60,000 nucleotides of DNA from Polytrichum commune (GCA_950295325.1 OX485804.1:65318533-65378532), one strand, 5' to 3'. Positions 1-11,637 are shown, counted from the first letter of the stretch. Made by a program: numbers and translations. The notes: a model not told the origin generated them from the sequence alone.

Positions 1-899
1 TCGATCGACCCTCACTTGACCACACATAATCCTAGCAATTCCCCTCGTAATATTTTCACTTGTCTTGGTGTGGTTATAATTTTTTTAGGAGATGAGGAAA
101 AGAACCTGCAAGCCCACTTAGGTGAAAGAATCCCAATAGGGGATAGACATGTTCATGTTAATTTTTTGGTTAAGTCGGAGCATCACCTCCGCACCTTCCC
201 GCAAATTAACACTCACCACAATACCGATTGTGAGGGGGTGACCTTCCGAGTAGATTATGTTAAAAGTCGAGGCTTCACCCTTCAACTTCTCACACCATCC
301 ACAATTCGGGAATTACCCTCTACAACGGATAACAACAATCACGAGTACAAAAGGCATTCCTTAATTAGTTAATGAGTTCACTTTGAAGAAATAAACATAC
401 CTTGAGCAATCGCATCCCCCTGTGAGTTAGCACTCCCCTCAATCGTGACTCAATGTAACAACATCATAAACTTTGTGAAATATTAATTTAATCTAGAGCA
501 TGAAATGACAACTCCCAAAACTTTGAGACTCACCCCGAGGTGAGTGTCAAAGTTCAATGTCCTAAGGTGAATTTACCCTCTAATGTTTTAATGAGCTACT
601 CGGTTATAGGTTCCTTTTAAGTTCTTAGCAAATCCCCAAAAAGGTTGAGGACGTACCTTCGCCGCGCTCCTTCCTCAAAAATGAATTTGCGTAATTGACA
701 ATGCAATTCATTCCAAGGAATAGTTGAAATACAATGAATTCAAATGTAACCCAAAGAGAGAATACTTACCGAGTTTCGGGTGCTCCTTCCCTTCTCTCAA
801 GTTTGTGTCTCCAATTTTTCCTAGTTGCCTCCAAGTCTCCTAGTCGCCTCCAAGTCTTATAACTACCTTCCGCTTCGCTCCCGGCGGACGCACCAATTA
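1..899 (-). mobile_element. 5' leader of a minus-strand gypsy-type element (partial)
   Basis: Untranslated leader lying between a 5' LTR (900-2461) and a gag gene that would be beyond the left edge. Read on the minus strand it matches the leader of the complete element at 35560-36200 block by block. Shared landmarks include the stretch around the TTATCCGTTGTAGAGGGTAATTCC-like segment near 310-335 and a TGGGCTTGCAGG segment near 110-120. The plus-strand 118-codon frame at 16-372 is a shadow in this leader. No coding capacity is claimed. The element is the same family as the one at 31684-41386. Confidence 0.75.
876..895 (-). other. Primer binding site of the minus-strand element
   Basis: On the minus strand TGGTGCGTCCGCCGGGA starts four bases after the LTR end CTCACA. 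The same 17 bases follow the 5' LTR of the complete element at 32845. Position and the leading TGG mark it as the tRNA primer site. From memory of plant tRNA-Gly(GCC) the 3' end is a near match (about 14 of 17); this assignment is inference. Confidence 0.7.
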
Positions 900-2461
900 T
901 GTGAGGCCAAACCCCCCACCCTTAAGCGTCCGTAGTCCGAGTAGTGGGTTTGGGCTCACATTCCTCCGCGGTATTGGATTTGGACTTGGATGAGTCCATA
1001 GTGCAAGGTTCACCCTTCAAGTGGTCTTGGATTTAACTAGCTCCTTCATAAACCCAGCTCCTTCATAAACCCAGCTTCTTAGCTTCTAACTAAACAAACC
1101 CAGCTCCTTCATAAACCCAGCTCCTTCATGAACCCAGCTCCTTAGCTTCTAACTAAACAAACCCAGGTCCTTCATAAACCCAGCTCTTTACTTTCTAACT
1201 AAACAAACCCAGCTCCTTCATAAACCCAGCTCCTTCATGAACCCACAACTTTGTAGTTGTAATCCCCAACTACCTCACTAATTATTCAAGCCCTTAACTA
1301 ATCTTCCTACCTAATTTCCCTAATTCTACTAACAACCCCTTTCTAATCACACAATTCTTCTCTAATCCTAAAATCCTAAAATCCTAGAGAGGAGAGGGGG
1401 AGAGAGAATTTCCTAACTTCACTAAGACTAACTAATCCACACAAGTATATTTTTGCACTCATCACAACATCAAGTGCTCAACTCTTAAACATGGAACTTG
1501 CAACCACGTGTATTTAAAACATGAACTTAAAGTACCACAAATTGGAATCATGAATTAACTTTAAAATCCTTCACGTCAACACTAATTCTACCAAGAGGTC
1601 AAGCCCTCTTCAAGGCTAACAAGCCTTGGCTCTCAAACTAAAAACTAAGCACACACATGTGCTCCAATATGGCTTCCCACACCCACACTTATAACTCGTG
1701 GGGTGCCTTGGAGCACAAAGGAAAGAGAGGATGAGTGAGGGAAGAATGAGGGATTATATAGTAAGCTTGAGGGGGTGAGCACCCTCAAGGCTCACGATAA
1801 GCCCTTGAGATTTCCTCCTACTTAGTAGGCGCCAATCCTATCTTCTAAGTCTTCCTCCCTCAAATGATCAACAAGGATCCTAATTCGAACATTTAACTAG
1901 CCTTGGCTTTCTACCTACCACACTTTACCAACTTTGGGATGCTTCAACCCAAACTTAGCCTCCTTCGCTTTCCGCCGCCATAACTTTCTCCCCTTACTTT
2001 CCCAAATCGTCGCTCACCACTTAATTCAAACCACGATGCTTAACTCGTGATTTGATTGGTGCTTTGAGAATTTGCTTATCCTCCACCTTGCATTCTTCCT
2101 TGGGCCTTCCCCATTAAGTGGCCATGATGAGGTGGTCCACTTGTGCGCTCCATGTGATCCTCCATTCATCCCAATTCGAATGCACTTGCCTCTTGAGTCA
2201 CTTTGGTTGTCTCCATCCATTTGTACTAGCCTACTCACTAACTACTCAATCCAAGTTCTCCTTACCTATCCTCATTCACTCAAATCCTTCCGAAGGTAAA
2301 AACACAATAACAACTCACATCCTAGCCTCTTACAACATGGTACTTCTAAGACTAACATTTCACTCTTTTTATATTTTTGTGAAGTAACATGCTACTTCAA
2401 AGTGCATCAACTAACGTTTCAAGGGTCTAAGACTAAATGTGGGCACCCTTTTGGGCTCACA
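900..2461 (-). repeat. 5' LTR, major LTR family (TGTGAG...CTCACA)
   Basis: Long terminal repeat of 1562 bp on the minus strand, starting TGTGAGCCC at 2461 and ending CCTCACA at 900. It has the family 3'-terminal block (CACCC..TAAG..GGGTGG..GGTTTGG..CTCACA, diverged) and a TATATAAT promoter box (plus positions 1753-1760). A degenerate version of the family hairpin is at 1444-1459. It is inserted into the RT of a copia fossil at 2462. The 5-bp target duplication cannot be tested because the other end is outside the window. It lacks the AATAAA seen in most relatives. Confidence 0.85.
1038..1245. repeat. Minisatellite inside LTR
   Basis: Tandem copies of about 16-17 bp (ACCCAGCTCCTTCATAA and variants) arranged in a higher-order unit of about 64 bp ending in TTCTAACTAAACAA. 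The array is private to this LTR copy; other family members carry different arrays. Confidence 0.85.
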
Positions 2462-4035
2462 GGCTTCCCTTCTTCTTTCAAATTCCACTTTGAGACAATA
2501 ATACAACTCTCCAAGATCACTTGTATTTAATTTCTTCTCAAGTTTTGACTTGAATCACTTCAACTTGGCAACATCGCTTGTGAAAATGATCAAATTATTG
2601 ACATAGAGGATTACCACGAACAAAAATTCACCCATTTGTATGATGTACAATGAATGGTCCGTTTGGCTCCTAGAAAAACCCTCATTGATGAAGAACAAGT
2701 TGATTATGTGGTACCATGCCCTCAGTGATTGCTTAAGGCCATTTAAAGTTTTCTCAAGATTGCACACAAGATGTTTCTTCCCTCTTGTACGAATCCCTCG
2801 GTTTGATCCATATAGATCTCCATCTCGAACACTCCATTAAAAAATGCCGTTTTTATGTCCACATGGTGGATCTTCCAATTCATGGCGGCTCCGATTGTAA
2901 ATATGCATACAATGGTGATGAATTTAGCAACGGGGTTGAAGGTCTCATTGAAGTCTACTCCGCCAACTTGAGAGTATTCCTTTGCTACGAACCTTGTAGA
3001 AACGTAATCAATTCTAAAGTTCCAATGGCCATGACTGAGATGTACTTTTTTGCATTGTGGCCTTCCACTTGCTTGCATTCTTGAATCATGTGGCTTTGAA
3101 CAAACTCAAAGGATTGTCAAGACATGCCACATTGGCATGTTTTACATTTTGTTGAAGCAAAATGTGGTTATTCCATCACTCTCAAAGCGGTCGGTGCTCC
3201 TTTGTGGGATATCTTCACTCTTCGCCGAGTCTCTCCACGTAAACGCCAATGTCATTATTTGTTGGTCCTTCCCTTGCCTTTTGATTTGCAATGTGGTTTT
3301 CTTCCACTTGTTCCTCACGCTCCTCATCGAAATTAACCAACGGTGATTTGGAAGATCCGTTTACCGCATTCACCATAGGGGCTTCATTTCTTCCACTTGG
3401 ACACATCTCCAAATCATTTCCAATGCTCGTACTATCCTTCATGAACACAATGTCTATACTTTTGATGATCTTTTTGGTTTGCACATACATGGGCCTATGC
3501 GCTTTGATGCCCTCATAATTTCGTAGCAATAAGCATTTGGTACCCTTTGCATTAAGATTACCCCTCTTTTCATCAGGCACCATCACATAAGCAATGGATC
3601 CGAACACATGCATGTGTGAAATCCAAGGCGTCCTCCTGATTCACACTTCTTTGGGCGTAATCGAGGACAAAACTCTTGTTGGACAACAATTACGCATGTA
3701 AACGGCATTTGTCATTGTTTGTGTCCAAAATGGCTTGTTGAACTTTTGATCGAAGAACATGCTTCTTGCCATTCCCACAATTGTGTGGTTTGCACGCTCC
3801 GCCACTCCATTTTGTTAAGGCCTATACAGGGTGAATGTTTGCTTCTTGATTTTTTGTTCCTTCAAAAAACATTTGAACTCTTTTGAAATGAATTCTCCAC
3901 CATTGTTTGACTGAAACAACTTGATTATATGCTCTGATTGCATTTCTAGAAGAGCCTTGAAATTCTTGAACTTATACATCTGTACCCTCTTTGGAAAATC
4001 ATCAATGAAGATGATGAAATGCATTGCACCTTGCA
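2462..4035 (-). pseudogene. Ty1/copia integrase to RT fossil
   Basis: Minus-strand remnant of a copia polyprotein. Order from 4035 down: integrase core fragment (FIDDF near 4000, NNGGEF near 3890), post-integrase region at 3613-3215 (GSIAYVMVPDEKRG), then RT at 3078-2462. The RT segment shows the N-terminal block VDFNETFNPVAKF, motif A region VDIKTAFFNG, and LNGLKQSLRAWY. The catalytic YVDD box reads YVNN, so it would be dead even without the stops and frameshifts. The RT is cut at 2462 by the LTR of another element, and the integrase is cut at about 4035 by repeat DNA. No LTRs of its own are seen. Confidence 0.85.
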
Positions 4036-4089
4036 TAGATGCTGAAGATGATGAGGTTAAGGTGGACAACACGGCTAATAGGTGCTTAA

Positions 4090-5890
4090 AAGCTTAGAGG
4101 TTTGAAACTTGGAGTTGGAGGTGTTCAAGTGCACATTTGGAGGTTGTAAGTGTTGGTTTGAGTTTTGTGTGCATGTTTGTTGCATTTGAATGATGATTTG
4201 AGTTGGTTGAGTGCATTTATGCATCTTTAAATGTAATGAAGGATATTTGAGTTAAAGAGAACTTGACTTAAGTGAGATACGAGGGTATTTAATGCAAGCT
4301 GTGCATATTTGAGTTTAGGAGGACTTGATTTCAGAGTGTTGATTGCAAATTGTGTACATTTGAGGGCAGTATGGTCATTTGACTTGAAGAGGAGCTGATA
4401 TGAAGTTGTTGAGTGCAATTGTGCACAAATGAGAGTATAAAAGGTATTTGAGTTGGAAAATATTTGCTTTGATTGATTTGAGGGAGAAAAAATACATTTG
4501 ACTTGACGAAGGTTTGATTTTAATGATTTAAGTTTGGAAAGGCAAATTTGAGTTGGAAAAGGCTTCATTTGAATGATTTGAGGGTGCAAAAACACATGTG
4601 AGTTGAGCGGTTTGAAGTTGAAAAGGCAAATTTGAGTTGAAAAATACTTCATTTGAGTGATTTGAGGGTGCAAAAGCACATGTGAGGTAAGTAAAACCTA
4701 ACTTGAGTAGTTTGAGGTTGAAAAGACATATTTGAGTTGGGAAAGGCTTCATTTGAGTGATTTGAGGGTGCAAAAACACATGTGAATTGAGTGGTTTGAG
4801 GTTGGAAACGCAAATTTTTAGTTGAAAAAGGCTTTAGTTGAGTAACCTTAAGGTATAAACAGGGTTGTTTATTGTGTCGTGACGGAGGGTAATCCCGACA
4901 TAATGTCGTGCCGTCACGACACGTATCCGTCACGACATTATGCCGGATGATGTCTTTATCCTGCCGGACTTGAATTTTACCGAATTTTTTGTGTATTTAC
5001 ATTACCCCATTGCGGACACGTAGGAGTTACGATTTCCACGTGTGATGACATGTCAGCAAAGTAGAGGTAAAGTGGGGAATAAAATTACTAGCGCCCGTCC
5101 GCCCTCCCGTCCGCCCCCGTTCCCCGTACCCTAACCCCGCTCCCTTAGCCCATTAACATGTTCCCTAACCCGTTCCCTACGTTCCCTCCCGTCCGACCCC
5201 CCCGTCCGACCTTTTCCCGTCCTCCCTTTTCCCGTCCGACCCATCCTCCCCCCCCCCTGTCCGACCCATCTAAACCCCCGTCCGACCCCACGTTCCCCCG
5301 CGTTCCCACACGTCCGCCCGCGCTCCCCACCCGTTCCCCCCGTCCGACCTACACCCTCCTTAGTAATATTTTATTACTTTGATTTTAACAAAATGGTAAA
5401 CACAATGGCAAAATGGTTTACATGTCAAGGGAAATATGCACATCCACGTCGGCATTTTTTGCCACATAGGACGCCACCTTGGCAAGAAGGTGGTATTTTA
5501 CCCACCCTACTAGGTTGACCCTAGTTTGACCCTACGAGAAGCCTATTGTGTCGTGACGGAGGGGTCCGACCCGACACGACGCGTCATGACGGCACGACCC
5601 CGTCATGACGGCACGACCCCGTCATGACGTCGCGATAGACAACCCTGGGTATAAAGACACATTTTGAAAATAAGAAGGTATGATTTGAATGGTTTGAAGT
5701 AACCAAGGCACATTTGATATCAATAGGGGTTACTTCAGAGTAAGAAAACCCAATTCAAGTGCATTGGAGATCCAAATGCACATTTGAAAACATAAAGGTT
5801 TGATTTGAATTTATTCAGGTGTGTTCATTAAGTGCATATAATTGCTTGGAAAATTTTGATTTGAATGATTAGAGAATATAACCCCAAAGT
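4090..5890. repeat. TTTGAG-rich degenerate tandem repeat tract
   Basis: Irregular tandem repeats of about 90-100 bp built on GCAAATTTGAGTTG and GATTTGAGGGTGCAAAA segments, seen at 4140-4859 and continuing more weakly at 5648-5890. The tract is split by the hAT element at 4860-5647. The minus-strand frames here (150, 83 and 94 codons) are repeat-derived peptides with the same phrase repeated and are not called as genes. The tract may be leader or LTR DNA of one of the flanking copia elements, but nothing shows that. Confidence 0.65.
4860..5647. mobile_element. Non-autonomous hAT-type element
   Basis: 788-bp element with terminal inverted repeats starting CAGGGTTGT (left 4860, right ending ACAACCCTG at 5647). 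It is flanked by a perfect 8-bp target duplication GGTATAAA (4852-4859 and 5648-5655). An 8-bp duplication and CAGGG ends are hAT hallmarks. Subterminal copies of TGTCGTGACGG and GTCATGACGGCACGACCCC lie within about 120 bp of each end. The interior (5097-5350) is a C-rich run of CCGTCCGACC-like units. No transposase is encoded. Confidence 0.92.
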
Positions 5891-6839
5891 TTGAGCATAA
5901 TATGACATCACTTGAGGGTGATAGTGCTAAAGTCATTGACAAGTTCAATAGAGAGAACTTTAAAATTTGGAAATTCAAATTAGAGATCATGTTGGCTTTG
6001 GTGGTCTTTTGGGGCATTGTGAATGAATCCAAAGAAGCTCTACCTTCCAACTTTGATATGATAGTGAAGAGGTTGTGCCAAAAAAATAATGTCCATCATT
6101 GCATTTAACTTGCCAAACAAACAACTTGCACATATTAGGACTTGCAAAATACCAGTGGAAGCATGAAAGATCTTTTGCAACATCCACAAGACAAAGAGTT
6201 TGTCAAACATTCTCTTCATCACTGCAAATTCTTCACGTGCAAAATGCAAGAAGATAACGACTTGTTGGACCACTATGAGCCCAAAATGAGTTCTCATATT
6301 TGTTTTATGTTTAGAATCTACTTAGAATTACATTTGGAGTGTTATTGAAACAATCAAAAGTATAAAAAGAGTGAGGCGTGGTGTGGATTTATGTTTAGGC
6401 TTTAAGCCATTTTGTGTGGCTAATTAGAATCTTAGTGACATTAGGGAGTGTTTTGTTTGAGTGAGTAGTGTTTGGTGAAGCAAGGAGAAGTGCTTTGGAT
6501 TTAAATGTTTGATTTAGAACATGGTTGTGTTGGTTTAAGGGTTGAGGGTTTAGTGGATAGGATAAGGTCCTACTAAGTAGGAGAAGGTTGAGGGGTTTGT
6601 GGTCTTGGGTGCCCTCTCTTCCTCCTCCTCCTTTTTTTTTCTCTCTCTTGCTCCCTCTTTTTTCCCTCTCCTCTCAAGGAGGTTGAGCTCTTAGAGTTGG
6701 AAGAAGTGGAAATTAGGGGAAGACTTATTAGGATTAGTGAAATTAAGTAGGTGCTTTAGGGGAAGACTTATTAGGATTAGTGAAATTAAGTAGGGGCATT
6801 AGGGGAAGACTTATTAGACTTGGTGGAATTAGGTAGGGG

Positions 6840-7030
6840 ACTGTTAGTATTGAGATGGTTCGGATGCTAGAATGGTTCAGAACTGCTAGCCTTGCTGGAA
6901 TGGTTCGGATGCTGGAAGGGTTCAGAGTTGCTAGCCCTTGCTGGAATGGTTCGGAACTGGAATGGTTTGGATGCTGGAAGGGTTCAGAGCTGCTAGCCCT
7001 TGCTGGAATGGTTCGGAGCTACTAGCTAGC
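6840..7030. repeat. Minisatellite inside solo LTR
   Basis: Tandem units of about 30-50 bp built on GCTGGAATGGTTCGGATGCT and GAAGGGTTCAGAGTTGCTAG. The array is private to this LTR copy. Confidence 0.8.
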
Positions 7031-7265
7031 TGCTGCTAGTTGATAGAGTTAATTAATTAGGTGGCAGAGCTAGCTAATTAGTGAATGTGGTGGTTAGCTA
7101 ATTAGGAAGGGAAGGGGAGAATTAAACTAGGGACTTAACTCTTTGGTGAATTACAAGGGGGGGGGTCCCTCAAATGCAATAAGGTGGCATAAAGGAACAA
7201 GCTTTTGGTAAAGATTGGAGTGTTGGGTTGTGAATTAGTGTAGGAAGAAGGGACTAATAGAGAAG

Positions 7266-7303
7266 AGTATCTTTTAATACTTGTACTCATATTATGGAAT
7301 AAA
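7266..7303 (+). promoter_or_regulatory. LTR hairpin plus AATAAA
   Basis: AGTATCTTTTAATACT (7266-7281) folds as a 5-bp stem plus one C-A mismatch around TTTT. A 16-nt spacer is followed by AATAAA at 7298-7303. The same layout occurs in the other family LTRs, with paired substitutions in the stem. Confidence 0.7.
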
Positions 7304-8174
7304 TTGGTGTGCAAGATTTGATGGGAAATGTAATGGATTCTCACGAATTGGGCAAGATGGAGTTATGGAAACATGAATGTGATATCCATTCCCTCACCCG
7401 GGCTAGGACGCTTAAGGGTGGGCGGTTTGGCCTCACAACCACATCACAAGGTCAAGAAACTTGTAGATCAACTTGTTTGCTTTGAAGATGATGTTGATGA
7501 AGGAATTGACTATGGAGTATGTGATGGCACATTTGATGCTTGAGATGTCGAAGCGGAAGGAGAATGAACCCCAAGGGGCTAATGTTGCAATGGTGTTGCA
7601 TCAAGGCAAAGTGGACAATCCATCTTGGCGCAAAGATGTGAGAATGTGTTACTATTGCGGCAAACTAAGGCACGTTGCATGTATCTACTACAAGGCAAAT
7701 CACAAGGGTAGAAAAAAACAAATAATGCGAAGGATAACAATGACTATCCATTAGCAATGCAACATGGAGTACATTCCAAGGCCATATGTGTATGGATCAT
7801 GGATTCGGGGGCAACAAAACATGTGACCTTCCAAAAGGTGGCAGTTGATACGTATAAGGTAATTGCTCCATGCAATGTTCTTTTGGGTGATGATAGCGTC
7901 TTGGAAGTAATTGGAATGGCATCCATTGTAGTTGAATTATTAGTAAGAGGCAAAATCAAAAGAATTGGTATCAAAGATGCCCTCCATGTGTCTAAATTGC
8001 AAGCAAATTTGCTTTCAGTGAGCAAACTTTTGTTGAATGGTTTTGAAGGTGTAATTTAATTTGACTGAATATATTGTACGAGGTAGTAATTGGAAAGTTG
8101 TTGCATTAACACTATATGAAGGCAATTTGTACCAAATGAATTTTCCCGAGGTGCATGAAGTAGAGGAGTTATGA

Positions 8175-9382
8175 TCTCCATTCTTGGGGGTATAAATTTG
8201 ATCAAGACGAGCCAACTATTTTCTTATCTTATAAATTTTGGAAAAAAAACCTTGGACCACCTTGGTGAATAAATGTACCATGATTTTGTAAAGTATCTAA
8301 TAACATGTTCCAAGTAAATATTTTCAACATCACCGATCCTTCTCCCATAATCTAGAGACTTGTTGTCATATTGACCCTCCCGCCCCCCCCCCCCACATAA
8401 TCCATCTACAGATTATTTGCTCGGGGAGGTGACTATGGGAATTTTGCCAACCACGTGAGATAAAAAATAGGATCAATTTAATTCGTTGAGGGTAAAAAAT
8501 ATAAAATTGTTAGATCTACCATGGCATTGGAAATATGTCCCCTACATGATTATATGTAAAATAGGGTGGCGAAGAATTCCTTCATTTTAGTAATCAATAG
8601 AAAAAAAAGGTTATAGATATTGGATCCCCCTAAAAGTGTGTAGTAGGATCAATACAATAATTATGGCTTTTGTATTTAGCTTTCTTGTGTTTGAATGTAA
8701 TTTTTTTTGGGGAGTAGGTAGTTGTGCAAAATTCTATGTCTTGTCACAACGATTGTAATTCCTATTTTGTTCTATCCGTGTTTACAACTTGTCTATGTTA
8801 GCTTGTATATTTTGTTATCTCCATGTTTATTGGTAACCCTTTAACTAGTACCCAAATGCTATTGGTTGTGATTTGAATGGTACTTTGAATGATTTAAGAT
8901 TGATATAACTAATTAAAACCAATTGAATGACAAGATGGATGGTATGGAATGTTTGTTGCTCACATAGTCGACTTTGCAATGTTATAGTATTCCGTCCACT
9001 ATTTGGTACCTGTACGATTTATTAAAAAAATATGGTGCCAAATAAATATAGGGTGCTAAAACATATGTCAAAGTAGCTTTATATCTACAAATAAGGTGAG
9101 AAAAAATATTGAGAGGTGCATAAATATCCCCCCATTAAATACCCCATTATCGCACGTGGTTATAAGACGTTAGGGGGTGTGATTGCCCCATGACTATTTG
9201 CTATGCATACCATAATTGCCAGCTTTTTGTTGGAAGGTTGCATGCATGTACACATGCAATGCCAATTTTTCCACCTTCACATTCTTCTAATCTAGTCCAC
9301 ACTACTATATCTTTCATGATAGAACATGTTGTTGTGACTAGCTTACAAAATCAAAGGCAAGCAAAATTTGAACACCTCCCTT
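8175..9382. other. Non-coding, no gene recognised
   Basis: AT-rich DNA with a poly-C run at about 8381-8394 and a short hairpin near 9000-9050 (ATTTGGTACC with GGTGCCAAAT). No coding frame or element ends could be supported. Confidence 0.6.
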
Positions 9383-10266
9383 ACCCGTTGTTGTAATGTA
9401 AATACATATACTATATAGATGTGTACTTATTTAGTATTGCATTGTGATTCTTTGATTTGGAGGAAGGTAAAGGGAATAGAAATAGATTACCTTCTTGTTT
9501 ACTCTTAGTTTGCCCTTTTAGTCTCATCTTTTGTGTTATTTTTAGTTTACCCTTTTAGTCTTACTTCTAGTTTTATTCTTGGTTTACTTTTGGACCAATG
9601 GGTGATTAGAAACCCATGTGATGAGGATAAGAAGGGGACTTTGTCTCTCTCATAGAAGGTTGTGGTAGAGAAGAGGTTTTTTTTTTAAATTTTTTTAAAT
9701 TTTTTTTTAGCTCATTGTGTGTGAATTTATGGGAATTTTGAAATAAAATATGGAGGAGTTGTGTTTCATGGTATTGTTTCTCTAGAGTGATCTCACTTGC
9801 TTGATTTGAAGTTATCAATTAAAAGTTGTGCTAGTTTGAGTGGAGGGAGGTCTGTTGGCTCTTACAAAGAAGGGCTGAGACTTCGACCGACCATAGAAGA
9901 CGGACATGTCTTTTGTTTGCAACGAAACTGAGGAAGTGTAGTACTTATTGTTAGCTTTGTGTAAAGATCTCATTCGCTCAATGTGGCGTTCATATGAAGA
10001 TTTGAAGACTTCTCAAGATTCAAGTGTGTTGTGGCTTGTGGTTCGTTGTCCTTTCTGTGATTCCTAGCCAGATTTGGAGGCTAGTCGCATTTGATTTTTT
10101 TGCATCGTAAATTTGTTGTAGGTTTGTGAGAATCTATAAAAGCTCCATTTCATGTTTGTAACAACGAAGTGGGATTGTTGACTCACAAGGTTGTTTTCTG
10201 TTGTTCCCATTGGTGAGGCACGATTGATGGTCACCGTGGGTTTGAAAGTTTAGGAGCCAATCTTTC

Positions 10267-10292
10267 GGACGTCAGCTCGTGATCTGACGTCC
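10267..10292. promoter_or_regulatory. Palindromic TGACGTC motif (left arm)
   Basis: GGACGTCAG and CTGACGTCC flank an 8-base loop, a perfect 9-bp dyad carrying TGACGTC cores of the kind bound by plant bZIP/TGA factors. It is conserved at the mirrored place in the right arm (10682-10707). Function is inferred from the motif only. Confidence 0.4.
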
Positions 10293-10439
10293 TGTTTTAC
10301 CCGTTTGAGGCTTGCGGTTTCTTATCACCCTACCCTTACCTTTAACCCATTTAGAGCCGCAACAGTATAGGCCGACGGGAAAAAGTTTGAAGATTTGAAG
10401 AAATTGAAGACCGAGACTCTTGAAGACCAGAAGATTCAA

Positions 10440-11637
10440 CGGTGTCGGGTAGAGAGGGTTCCGCCTTGGGAAAGCGCTGGGCTTCTGGCTGCAACTAGAT
10501 TTTATCGGACCCGTCGAATCTTCTGATCTTCAATCGAATCTTCCGGTCTTCTAGTCTTCAATTTCTTCAATTTCTTCTAATCTTCAACCTCTTTCCCGTC
10601 GACCTATCCTGTTGCGGCTCTATATGGATAAAGGGTAAGGGTAGTGTGATAAGAAACCACGGGCTTCGGACGGGTAAAACGGGACGTCAGAACACGAGCT
10701 GACGTCCGAAAGATTGGCTCCTAAACTTTCAAACCCACGGTGACCAGCAATCGCGCCTCACCAGTGGGAACGACAAAAAACAACCTTGTGGGTGATTAAT
10801 CCCACTTCGTTGTCACACAGGAAACAAATTACGATGCAGAAATGAAATGCAACTAGCCTCCAAAACCGGCTTGGAATCACACACACAAGAAAAAGACAAC
10901 GTGCCACAAGCAACCACACATTCGAGTCTTGAAGCCTTCAATTCTTTAATCTGTCCGTCTTCTATGGTCGGTCGAAGTCTCAGCTCTTCTTTTAAGAACC
11001 AACAGACTTCCCTCCACTCAAACAAGCACAAATCTTGATTGCTAACTTCCAAAACAACAAGTGAGATCTCTCATGAATCACAAATCCCTTGTATTTTATT
11101 TCATATTCTTCTCAAAACAACTCACACCGTGAGCTTCGAATCCACTTCTCTCTCTCAACAACTTCTCTCCCACAATAATCACATCACATCTTTCCTTCAC
11201 CACCTCTCCCTATCCATGCGAGAGACAAAGTTCTCTCTTATCCTCATCACATGGCTTCTAATCACCCATTGGTCCAAAGTAACTCAAGATAACTAAAAGA
11301 CAAAAATAAACTATGAGTAAATAAAAAGGTAATCTATTTCTATCATTTGGTAAAGGTAACTAAGAGTAACTATGAGTAAACATAAAGGTAAGCAACTTCT
11401 ATCCACTTCTATCCTTAGGTAATGATAACAAAAATAAACTACGAGTAAATAAAAAAAGTAATCTACTTCTATTCTTTATTATTTTTCTCCAAGACCAAGA
11501 ATCACAATGCAATATTAAATACGTACACATCTATATAGTGTACGTATTTACATCACGACAACGGTCCGACAAACAAATCTAGTTGCAGCCAAAAGCCCAG
11601 TGCTTTCCCAAGGCGGAGCCCTCTCTACCCGACACCG
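10440..11637. mobile_element. Element-like unit bounded by 62-bp inverted repeats
   Basis: The loop of the large inverted repeat carries CGGTGTCGGGTAGAGAGGG and continues to about 10502. Its inverted copy lies at 11575-11637, ending CTACCCGACACCG, with about four mismatches in 62 bases. The two bound a 1198-bp unit that holds the right arm. No matching target duplication was seen at the ends (left ...TTCAA, right CACTT...). It could be a terminal-inverted-repeat transposon whose inner part was duplicated in inverse orientation on the left. Confidence 0.5.
10682..10707. promoter_or_regulatory. Palindromic TGACGTC motif (right arm)
   Basis: Mirror copy of the dyad at 10267-10292, with the same 9-bp arms and an 8-base loop that differs by one base. 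Preservation of both half-sites in both arms is notable given the divergence of the surrounding sequence. Confidence 0.4.

Larger units (their letters stand above)
6274..7437 (+). mobile_element. Solo LTR of the major family
   Basis: 1164-bp LTR, TATGAGCCC...GGCCTCACA, flanked by a perfect 5-bp target duplication ACCAC (6269-6273 and 7438-7442). It sits inside copia gag, so the target is known: joining the flanks gives gag codons on both sides, with one base missing. It has a TATAAAAAG box near 6362, the family hairpin at 7266-7281 and AATAAA at 7298. No internal region remains, so it arose by LTR-LTR recombination. Confidence 0.95.
5902..8174 (+). pseudogene. Ty1/copia gag-protease fossil, split by a solo LTR
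   Basis: Plus-strand gag starts at 5902 with the N-terminal block DKFNRENFKIWKFKLEIML, typical of plant copia gag. It runs with two stops to DNDLLDH at 6273, where a solo LTR is inserted. Beyond it, gag resumes at 7448 (KVKKLVDQLVC), has an internal deletion of roughly 30 codons, and continues as LTMEYVMAHLMLEMSKRKE. A zinc-knuckle-like CYYCGKLRH follows near 7650, with the last cysteine misplaced. The protease (from 7757) has the active-site block WIMDSGATKH at residues 13-22 and ends at a stop near 8174. No integrase or RT follows. Confidence 0.88.
9383..11564. repeat. Large inverted repeat (foldback), about 1 kb arms
   Basis: Left arm 9383-10440 and right arm 10519-11564 are reverse complements with many small differences and a left-arm insertion of roughly 100 bases near 9905-10040. 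Landmarks on both arms: the 11-mer GAGCCGCAACA (10354-10364) against its complement at 10610-10620, the block CTTCGACCGACCATAGAAG near 9880 against 10960-10980, and ACTATATAGATGTG near 9410 against 11530. The loop is only about 75 bp. Arms could be two LTR-like units head to head, but no target duplications or primer sites were found. Confidence 0.88.

Noticed and set aside
16-372. 118-codon plus-strand frame at the left edge
   Set aside because: It lies antisense in the leader of the minus-strand element and matches non-coding leader of the complete element; no protein features.
4227-4933. Minus-strand frames of 150, 83 and 94 codons
   Set aside because: They repeat the same short phrase (HPQITQMK, FAPSNHSNE) because the DNA is a tandem repeat.
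5145-5382. Gly/Arg- and Pro-rich frames on both strands
   Set aside because: Low-complexity translation of the C-rich core of the hAT element.
9383-11564. Calling the inverted-repeat arms two LTRs
   Set aside because: TGTTG/CAACA-like ends are suggestive, but no 5-bp duplications or primer sites were found, and similarity continues past the proposed ends.
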